A stretch of DNA of 12,966 bases from assembly GCA_002387735.1 (NCBI GenBank), contig DGKJ01000055.1:15943-28908 (forward strand), given 5' to 3'. The notes under the pieces were generated by a model. The model saw nothing but the letters and a program-made list of their open reading frames with translations, made no database searches and was not told the origin of the DNA. This document shows positions 6,642-12,410 of this stretch, piece after piece (position 1 is the first letter of the stretch; every line of letters starts with the position of its first letter). The stretch comes from Bacteriovoracaceae bacterium UBA4573. GTDB taxonomy: Bacteria; Bdellovibrionota; UBA1018; UBA923. The translations under genes and the position numbers were made by a program.

Positions 6642-7421
6642 ATGATGAAAGCGGTATCGGTCCTTTTTATTATCTCTGTAGTTGCATTCAGCTCAGCTCT
6701 GGCAGTGAACACTCCTCCTGGTGCTGTGCCTATTCCAGGCGGAAAATTCACGCCTCTCTACGGCTTTGGCAAACAGGACACCCAGCGCGAGTATCAGGTA
6801 GAGCCTTTTTTTGTGGATAAGCATCCTGTAACTCGTGAGCAGTATCAGCGCTTTCTTGCCTCTCATCCAGAGTGGTCCAAAAAGCGAGTCGATCCACTCT
6901 ATACGGACGAGAACTACCTCAAGGACTTGAATCTCTCAGGAAAACGTCGTCACTATCCAGTGACTTACGTTTCGTGGTTTGCAGCTCAGGCCTATTGTGA
7001 AGCTAAGGATGGCAGGCTTCCCTCCGTACTTGAGTGGGAGTTCATGGCAGCCGCAAGCCAAACGAAGGCCAACGCTTCACGCGATCCAGAGTTCGTCGAA
7101 GAGATCCTTCGCTGGTACTCGAAGCCCTCTGGAAATGCTGGCCTGAACCCAGTCGGATCTCACGCGCCTAATTTGTACGGAGTGCAGGACTTACACGGAT
7201 TGATCTGGGAATGGACGTTAGATTTCAATTCTGTTTTCGTATCTGGCGATAATCGCCAAGACGGTGACAAATCAACGGCTGCCGTTTGCGGAGCGGGACC
7301 CACAAACGCGTCCAACCGCTCTGACTACGCTGCCTTCATGCGATACGCGATGCGCTCGAGCGTTCAAGCACGCTTTGCTCAGCCAAACCTGGGATTTCGG
7401 TGTGCATATGATGGGCGGTAG
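6642..7421 (+). CDS. nirV: NirV-like SUMF1/FGE-sulfatase-domain protein
   Basis: This 259-residue protein has a signal peptide (about residues 1-21, cleavage near ALA) and a SUMF1 fold: PGGKF near the N-terminus, FFVDKHPVTREQYQRFL, YPVTYVSWFAAQAYCEA, GRLPSVLEWEFMAA, GVQDLHGLIWEWTLDF and the family-ending NLGFRCA. Proteins of this type directly downstream of nirK are called NirV; their biochemical role is not settled. The pair of active-site cysteines used by formylglycine-generating enzymes is not seen. Only Cys216 (AVCGAGPTN) lies in the region, followed by a long insertion-like stretch to MRYAMRSS, so sulfatase activation is unlikely. It starts 9 nt after the nirK stop, with tandem ATGs at 6642 and 6645 and no evident Shine-Dalgarno, so it is probably translationally coupled to nirK. 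Confidence 0.85.
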   Translation: MMKAVSVLFIISVVAFSSALAVNTPPGAVPIPGGKFTPLYGFGKQDTQREYQVEPFFVDKHPVTREQYQRFLASHPEWSKKRVDPLYTDENYLKDLNLSGKRRHYPVTYVSWFAAQAYCEAKDGRLPSVLEWEFMAAASQTKANASRDPEFVEEILRWYSKPSGNAGLNPVGSHAPNLYGVQDLHGLIWEWTLDFNSVFVSGDNRQDGDKSTAAVCGAGPTNASNRSDYAAFMRYAMRSSVQARFAQPNLGFRCAYDGR

Positions 7422-7428
7422 GTGAACG

Positions 7429-7983
7429 ATGGCGAGACCACTTCAATTCTTATTGTGTTTGGGAATGCTCGCCCTCTCGATTTCTGCGAATGCAGGATCG
7501 ACTGGGTCTCTTTTTTCCACGCAGTTCAAATGGACCGACGATCAAGGAAAGGCTCTTCGCCTCGAAGAGTTCAGAGGTAAGTGGACGATTCTTTCCATGA
7601 TGTATACGTCTTGCCCGTCGAGCTGTCCGCTCATTGTCCAAAAGATGCGAAAGATCGAATCTCAAATGAGCACAAAGGGTCTTAAGGCAGACTTTGTTCT
7701 CGTGACTTTTGATCCAGAGCGCGACACTCCCGCCAAACTCAAAACCCATCGCGCAAAGATCAGCGTGACGGAAAAAAATTGGTATTTCTTAAGCGGCAGT
7801 GCCGCTGAAACAAGACGACTCTCAATGCTCCTAGGTATCAAGTTCGCCAAAGACCCTGAGAGCGGTGAATTCATGCACGACAACAAGATCATCCTGGTTT
7901 CGCCTACCGGCGAGATCAAGGCTCGTCTGAATTCATTAGGAGAAAACGACTCCGATTTGATTGAAGCCATGACTATCAAATAA
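7429..7983 (+). CDS. SCO1/SenC family copper chaperone, thioredoxin fold
   Basis: This 184-residue protein has a signal peptide ending at about ANA (22). The SCO signature is complete: the copper-binding CPSSC (Cys62, Cys66) in a YTSCPSSCP context, DPERDTP at 95-101, and the distal ligand His150 in FMHDNK. SCO proteins deliver copper to, or reduce cysteines of, copper sites, classically the CuA site of cytochrome oxidase. Because it sits 7 nt after nirV in the nirK unit, service to NirK is the natural inference, though CuA-type targets elsewhere are not excluded. The start has AGGTGA (7420-7425) overlapping the nirV stop. Length is normal for a soluble, cleaved member. It is the last gene before a convergent operon, and no strong terminator stem is evident in the 104-nt gap (7984-8087). 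Confidence 0.93.
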   Translation: MARPLQFLLCLGMLALSISANAGSTGSLFSTQFKWTDDQGKALRLEEFRGKWTILSMMYTSCPSSCPLIVQKMRKIESQMSTKGLKADFVLVTFDPERDTPAKLKTHRAKISVTEKNWYFLSGSAAETRRLSMLLGIKFAKDPESGEFMHDNKIILVSPTGEIKARLNSLGENDSDLIEAMTIK

Positions 7984-8087
7984 GAAGAACAGAGTTGAGA
8001 CGAGTTCCTCTTAGAACCCTCCTTTGATTTCATTATTTCGCGTAGTTGTAGAAATACCAAATGAGCCTGTGGCAAACGGCACTGGTT

Positions 8088-9041
8088 TCAGAGATTTCGC
8101 TCTAGTGCTTGCTGCTGTGAAAGTACAGAGAGTTGTCGCCGTGTAAGGGCGAAAGCAAGATCTGTGGCTGCACCAGCAAAAAGGGCAAAGCCGATGCCTA
8201 AGATGACATCAATGACGTAATGATGATTGAGATAGACTGCTGAAAAAGCCATCAAGATAGAAAATGCGACTGTTAGAATCCTCAGGCGCTTTACTCGAAA
8301 TGCGTAATAAGCGGCAAGCACAGGATAGGCTGCATGCAGTGAAGGAATAGCTCCAAAGACATCCGCTGATCTTCCGTACCATTCTTTAAAAAAACTTAGT
8401 CCCGTCATTTCATCAAATCTTGCGCACCCAGCAAGACTTGCTTGCACATCTAAGCGCGCGGGTCCGAAACCGTATTCCGCGACATACCAAGGCGGAGCTG
8501 CTGGATAAACGTAGTACGTGATGTAGCCCAGAATATTGACCACGAAAAACGCCCACATCATGCTCCTAGCGCGCTCTGGAAGCGTATCATTTTTGCACAG
8601 AAAAAATCGAAAGTAGGCAGCAACCAAAAGAAATTCAAAAACATAGATGAGATAAGTAGCGCCTGCGATAAGATCAAGAACGGGATGGATTCTTTTTTGC
8701 CACCACTCATTGGGTGTAAGAATGGTGCCGCTATCCGATATTCCAAAAAAGCGTTTATCAAACTCATAGGGCTCAATGACGTGGATGGTGCCCCGAATGT
8801 AATCAGCAAAAAAGCGCTGGCTATCGTAAACCACGGCAACGAGTAAAAGAGGCAAAAGAAAATCACGCAGACGCTTGATGCGCACACCACCGTAGAAAAG
8901 AATCAAAATGACCGCGCCAAAGATGAAATGATCGGCCCTTAATCCTGAAAGTAAAAAAAGAGCGCTCCAATATGCGAGGACAGCAATCGACGGAATCAAA
9001 GCTTGAAACACATTCGTAGGTTTAGAGTCTTTGAAGACCAT
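8088..9041 (-). CDS. PAP2-superfamily membrane protein, Aur1/inositolphosphotransferase-like
   Basis: This 317-residue integral membrane protein has several hydrophobic segments (about 14-34, 38-52, 60-72, 122-148, 160-180, 235-250 and 256-300). The lipid phosphatase/phosphotransferase motifs are present: YPAAPPWY (179-186), GAIPSLHAAYP with His236 (229-239), and YLNHHYVIDVILG with His274 and Asp278. The HHYxxD arrangement and the upstream PYEFDKRFFG resemble Aur1-type inositol phosphorylceramide synthases and their bacterial homologues rather than simple PAP2 phosphatases. It probably transfers or removes a phospho-headgroup on a membrane lipid; the substrate is not determined. It is the last gene of the minus-strand operon. 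Its AAAGG ribosome site overlaps the stop of the preceding radical SAM gene, 11 nt upstream. Confidence 0.82.
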   Translation of the reverse strand: MVFKDSKPTNVFQALIPSIAVLAYWSALFLLSGLRADHFIFGAVILILFYGGVRIKRLRDFLLPLLLVAVVYDSQRFFADYIRGTIHVIEPYEFDKRFFGISDSGTILTPNEWWQKRIHPVLDLIAGATYLIYVFEFLLVAAYFRFFLCKNDTLPERARSMMWAFFVVNILGYITYYVYPAAPPWYVAEYGFGPARLDVQASLAGCARFDEMTGLSFFKEWYGRSADVFGAIPSLHAAYPVLAAYYAFRVKRLRILTVAFSILMAFSAVYLNHHYVIDVILGIGFALFAGAATDLAFALTRRQLSVLSQQQALERNL

Positions 9042-9052
9042 GCTCGTTACCT

Positions 9053-9829
9053 TTACGGGAACACTTCGACTTCAAGGCCGAGCCCCGTGATCTTACGGGA
9101 GAATTCCACTAGCTCATTGGCTTTAACGGGTAGAATGCCAGGAATAGCTGGAGCTCTAGCCGTGGTCGTGAGGTGGATTTTTTCCGGGCGAAGTCTACAG
9201 TATAGGCTAAGTAACGCGTTTTGATTTTTCTCTGTCCAATTGGAAACCTGAGGATTACTGGGACATCGCCAGACGAGAGTTTGAATAAAAACGCGATGAA
9301 GTTTTTCTATGCGACCGACGTGGTTACTCACTCCACCTACTTTTGGAATGGGGCGATTGTGGCGAAGAAAAAGCTCATCCAGTGCGCAATCAAGCTTAAT
9401 CCAGGTTTCATCTAGAAGATCACAAGCACGAACGACTTCATTCCTGTCAAGTTCTGAGCCATTAGAGAGGCAGTTTAAAACCCATGACTGAGAGAATTGT
9501 TTTCTTAAGAGAAGAAGGCTTTTTACAATAGAATAAAACTCTGGGTGCGCGGTGGGTTCACTGTTTCCAGCAAAAGTGATGGAATCAAAGTCTACACCTT
9601 CGTTCATTTTGTCCCGAACGAGCTCTAAAAGATCTCTTTCGCTTGGGACCAACTCATCAGATCGAATGGCTCTTCGCTCACCCATGCCGCACTGGCAGTA
9701 GATGCAACCCCAGCTGCAAATCTTTTGACCCGCGACTCCTAGATTAATTCCAAGTGAGCGCCCGTGGCGTCTACTTTGAACAGGACCATAGATCGTAGGG
9801 CAATAGCCTTGAGAAAACCCAGGATTCAT
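9053..9829 (-). CDS. Radical SAM protein, GPVxSRRxGxSLGxN family
   Basis: This 258-residue protein has the N-terminal signature IYGPVQSRRHGRSLGINL (14-30) ahead of the radical SAM cluster motif CSWGCIYC (Cys38, Cys42, Cys45), with an extra Cys47 directly after it. The SAM-binding region is seen as TFAGNSEPTAHP (85-96), then NCLSNGSELDR. This is the family usually annotated only as radical SAM protein or Fe-S oxidoreductase (COG0731-like); no substrate is established that I can name. It ends with a short domain lacking further cysteine clusters, so no SPASM domain. Its ATG overlaps the stop of the upstream DGC-type gene by 4 nt (ATGA, 9826-9829). Tight translational coupling suggests the two proteins act together. 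Confidence 0.88.
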   Translation of the reverse strand: MNPGFSQGYCPTIYGPVQSRRHGRSLGINLGVAGQKICSWGCIYCQCGMGERRAIRSDELVPSERDLLELVRDKMNEGVDFDSITFAGNSEPTAHPEFYSIVKSLLLLRKQFSQSWVLNCLSNGSELDRNEVVRACDLLDETWIKLDCALDELFLRHNRPIPKVGGVSNHVGRIEKLHRVFIQTLVWRCPSNPQVSNWTEKNQNALLSLYCRLRPEKIHLTTTARAPAIPGILPVKANELVEFSRKITGLGLEVEVFP

Positions 9830-10224
9830 TCTTTTTGATCCTGGTTTAGTTTTTTAAGTGCGCTTTCGATTTCTTCTACGAGGCGTGCGGCATCTTCTTC
9901 TGAAAAATCCTCATGAAAGGTTTTTTTGATGTTGTAGTCTGAGAGTATAAAATGAAGAGTTGGAGTCACTCCTTGTTTTTTTAGGCAGCTCTTTACGCAC
10001 TGAAGCGGGCAGCCATCAATGGCAATCATGGGTCTTCCCGACTTTGCGACCCGAACCAAGGCCGGTACATCTCCACCCACACCTGCAATGCAAGACATCT
10101 CAGCTAACTTTTTTCGGTCGGCCTTGACTGCAAGGTAATTGGCAAGCTGAGCGGCACTTGAGCACCCAGAGCATGAGTAAATGAGAGGAAGCTTTTTAGC
10201 AGTGCATTTGTTTTTGGGTTCCAT
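9826..10224 (-). CDS. Cysteine-rich putative zinc-binding protein (DGC domain)
   Basis: This 132-residue soluble protein starts at ATG 10224 (an in-frame ATG at 10338 would lie deep inside nnrS and add unrelated residues). Six cysteines are in family positions: YSCSGCSSAAQLAN (Cys18, Cys21), MSCIAGVGGD (Cys45) and AIDGCPLQCVKSC (Cys72, 76, 80). The DGC triad falls at 70-72 with Ile-Asp-Gly-Cys. This matches the DGC/putative zinc-binding family; metal binding is the usual assumption but the function is unknown. A charged C-terminal helix rich in Glu and Lys follows. The gene overlaps the end of nnrS by 29 nt and the radical SAM gene by 4 nt, so it is part of one operon. In this setting a metal- or NO-responsive accessory role is plausible but unproven. 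Confidence 0.82.
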   Translation of the reverse strand: MEPKNKCTAKKLPLIYSCSGCSSAAQLANYLAVKADRKKLAEMSCIAGVGGDVPALVRVAKSGRPMIAIDGCPLQCVKSCLKKQGVTPTLHFILSDYNIKKTFHEDFSEEDAARLVEEIESALKKLNQDQKE

Positions 10225-11437
10225 GACCTTTCTTTCCGCAAACACAAGCCCTACGTTTGCTCCACGCTTCCTTGAAAGAGAAAATATTTGAAGAGTGAAA
10301 AAGTATTTTTGGGATGAAAAAGATACTCCAAGCCACAAGAGCTACGACCCACACCGCTGCGGCATAAGCCAGATGTTGAAAGTAGGAGTCGGTCCAGATC
10401 GCAGTAAAACGCGTAAGTGCTGCTAGGATAATGAGAATACTGGTTGCCGCATAAATACGAGAGCTTGATTCTAGTTCAAGCGCGTAACCCCCATGGGCAA
10501 GTGAAACCCTAGAGGCGACAAGGAGCGTGATGAGTCCAAATCCGCTCATAAAAATAAGATGTGCAGCATGAATTCCAAACGATGGAAAAAGAGCATGCAC
10601 CCAAAGGCCAATAATCAGCGTCCAGGCCGAGATCCAAATCCAAAAAGGAAGTTTTCCAGGGCTTTTGGGGTGCCTATGTAAATGCCAATACTGCACGGCA
10701 ATCCAGCTTGCGCACACCGCTCTGAGCGCACGTCCCATTTCGGGAAGCATGAAAGCTTCTAAGACAAAGCTCACGAGAAATAATATAAGTTGAAAAACCG
10801 GCGGAGTTAAAAGCTTTGGTCTCTCTACAGTGTTTAATTTGAGCGTATTGAGAGGTTTAATTTGATGCGTGGGTACAGGTGCCCATCCAAGAAGAGCAGA
10901 AATAAGCTTAGCTCCAATTCCTAGAAGAAAAGCAAGCATCGTTCCGTAGTAGAGAAAAAGCTTACCCGTAAGTGCAAGGCTTGAATCAAGCCAGTTAAAC
11001 TCAATTAGAGTGAGTATGGCGGAGCCCACAATCCCAAGCAAAAGCCCTGCCGGTAAAAAGATAAAGTGTGGTGGTGGGTTGTAGGTCTTCTCCGAAAAGC
11101 GTCTTAGAATAAAGCCCGAGACAAATAAAAGCAGGATGAGTGCAATTGCAGAATGATCAAAGACAAATGAGAGAATGGAGATTGCAACTGCAATCGTTAG
11201 CTCGCGAGGAGAGCAGCGTCTAGCACCCGTAAATCTTGGGATTGCCGTGAGAAGAAAACCCGCAGCAAATGAGAGTAAAAAACCAGAGAACATATGGTGG
11301 GCGTGAAACTTTGCTGGATAAGGCACTTTTTGAGCTAAATAAAAAATCCACGTCGCAGCTCCAATTACAGCATGCGCGATCCCTAGGGGAAAAAGTAGTT
11401 GATAAGGGTCAAGAGAGCTAAAAATATTACGATTCAT
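10196..11437 (-). CDS. nnrS: NnrS family multi-pass heme/copper membrane protein
   Basis: This protein has 413 residues when started at ATG 11437, one base after the regulator stop. An earlier in-frame ATG at 11476 would overlap the regulator by 38 nt and add a lysine-rich leader, so it is not preferred. The N-terminus DPYQLLFPLGIAHAVIG and the segment FHAHHMFSGFLLSF with AAGFLLTAIPRFTG are characteristic of NnrS, including the conserved histidines proposed to bind heme. About a dozen hydrophobic segments follow, and GFGLITLLVASRVSLAHGG near the C-terminal third is also family-like. NnrS proteins are tied to nitrate/nitrite respiration and relieve nitrosative stress, though the chemistry is not settled. 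It is second in the operon headed by the Crp/Fnr regulator, whose FNR-like operator would control both. The extreme C-terminus (CVCGKKGHG) is cysteine-containing and overlaps the DGC gene start. Confidence 0.92.
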   Translation of the reverse strand: MNRNIFSSLDPYQLLFPLGIAHAVIGAATWIFYLAQKVPYPAKFHAHHMFSGFLLSFAAGFLLTAIPRFTGARRCSPRELTIAVAISILSFVFDHSAIALILLLFVSGFILRRFSEKTYNPPPHFIFLPAGLLLGIVGSAILTLIEFNWLDSSLALTGKLFLYYGTMLAFLLGIGAKLISALLGWAPVPTHQIKPLNTLKLNTVERPKLLTPPVFQLILFLVSFVLEAFMLPEMGRALRAVCASWIAVQYWHLHRHPKSPGKLPFWIWISAWTLIIGLWVHALFPSFGIHAAHLIFMSGFGLITLLVASRVSLAHGGYALELESSSRIYAATSILIILAALTRFTAIWTDSYFQHLAYAAAVWVVALVAWSIFFIPKILFHSSNIFSFKEAWSKRRACVCGKKGHGTQKQMHC

Positions 11438-11438
11438 T

Positions 11439-12176
11439 TCATTTAAGCCTTTTATTTTTACTGAGACTTTTTTCAAGCATGGGAAGGTTTTCGATTAAAA
11501 TCCCATCTTGGGTCCAGCTCAGTAAGTGTTGTTTTTGCCAGCGGCTAATAAGCCTGATGATGGTCTCAACTCGGACATCGGTCATCTTGGCAGCCTGCGC
11601 TCGCGTGAGTCGGATTGGGATGAAATGCTTAAGATGCGATTCATGCCTACCAAAGCGTCTAATGAGATGATTGATGAGCTCAAACACCCTATTCTCAACA
11701 GCTCCGGCATTTAGAATGTCAATTTTATCTCGCAGTACCTGCTCATGCTGAAGAAACATTTCTCTAATCCAAGTGTGGATCTCCGTGTTGATAGGTTTTT
11801 TTGTTTGAAGCACGGGGCGCAAATAAAGCTTAATAACTTCAGTTTCTTTTGCGAGAGCTTTTGCACTTCCTGGATAAGAAGTTTTTTTCATCACAGCTGA
11901 TAATCCAATGACATCGGATGGACCAAAGATGCCCATGGCTATTTCTTCATCACCACCTAATGAATAGCGCGTGATCTCGATTAGGCCAGAGGCGATGATT
12001 CCAATAAACTCTCCTGGGTCACCCATCTCCCAGAGGTAGTCTTCTGACGATAGCTTTCGCTTTACGGCAACTGAAGCGAGCAAAGCACGAGCTTCGCTTG
12101 AAAGCTTTGATGTGCATCTAAGACTATCGAAATCGGATTTAATCGCTTTTAATGTCTTCTCACTCAGTGTGTGCAT
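11439..12176 (-). CDS. Crp/Fnr family transcription regulator, FNR/DNR-like
   Basis: This 245-residue protein has a cyclic-nucleotide-binding-type beta roll (about 40-125, with DYLWEMGDPGEFIGIIASGL at its core), a long dimerisation helix (about 133-170) and a C-terminal winged helix (about 186-232). The helix-turn-helix runs from LTRAQAAKMTD to the recognition helix VRVETIIRLISRW. Glu204 and Arg208 occupy the positions of the FNR Glu and Arg that read TTGAT, while the FNR Ser between them is Ile207. The N-terminus has just one cysteine (Cys21), so the 4Fe-4S cluster of true FNR is absent. It is better compared with NO-responsive DNR/NNR-type members, though heme ligation is not demonstrable here. 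It heads the minus-strand operon, and a perfect 16-bp palindrome 50 nt upstream suggests autoregulation. Start ATG 12176 has only a distant AGGA. Confidence 0.92.
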   Translation of the reverse strand: MHTLSEKTLKAIKSDFDSLRCTSKLSSEARALLASVAVKRKLSSEDYLWEMGDPGEFIGIIASGLIEITRYSLGGDEEIAMGIFGPSDVIGLSAVMKKTSYPGSAKALAKETEVIKLYLRPVLQTKKPINTEIHTWIREMFLQHEQVLRDKIDILNAGAVENRVFELINHLIRRFGRHESHLKHFIPIRLTRAQAAKMTDVRVETIIRLISRWQKQHLLSWTQDGILIENLPMLEKSLSKNKRLK

Positions 12177-12225
12177 GCTTCACTTTTTTCCTATCCATAA
12201 GATCTCTTAAAAAAGCCCAGATCGA

Positions 12226-12241
12226 TATGATCTAGATCATA
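12226..12241. promoter_or_regulatory. FNR/DNR-like operator, copy 3 (perfect palindrome)
   Basis: TATGATCTAGATCATA is a perfect 16-bp palindrome whose inner 14 bases fit ATGAY-N4-ATCAT, as in copies 1 and 2. It lies 50 nt upstream of the Crp/Fnr start on the minus strand and 169 nt upstream of the divergent gene at 12411. Its centre is 57.5 bp from the regulator start codon, a spacing compatible with class II activation. A weak TATGGA -10 candidate lies at 12199-12194. Confidence 0.65.
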
Positions 12242-12370
12242 CCCTTTAGGACATCCTCAAGAGTAGTTTTAGAGATGTAAAGGGCAAGTGGATTTAAGGA
12301 TTGGACATAGGGAGAAGATGATTGTTTTAAGTGTTTTCTCCTAAAACCGAAGAAAGGGTCTGAGCCAAAT

Positions 12371-12388
12371 TGTCTCAATCACGAGACA
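12371..12388. repeat. Inverted repeat TGTCTC-N6-GAGACA before the 12411 gene
   Basis: Two perfect 6-bp arms are separated by AATCAC, ending 22 nt before the ATG at 12411. It is unlike the FNR-type operator, so it could be a second regulator's binding site or an mRNA hairpin close to the ribosome site. Which of these applies cannot be told from one copy. Confidence 0.35.
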
Positions 12389-12410
12389 GTTTTGTAAGCG
12401 GGATTTGAAA

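Noticed and set aside
7984..8087. Bidirectional terminator between SCO and the PAP2 gene
   Set aside because: I looked for a stem in this convergent gap; the best (GTTC-ctctta-GAAC, 8004-8017) is 4 bp and lacks a T-run, so it is not called.
10225..10338. Upstream start for the DGC-type protein at 10338
   Set aside because: The extra residues are read out of frame within the nnrS 3' end and are unlike the family, which begins near MEPKNKC.
11438..11476. Upstream start for NnrS at 11476
   Set aside because: It would overlap the regulator by 38 nt and add a lysine-rich leader; the NnrS-like N-terminus begins right after ATG 11437.
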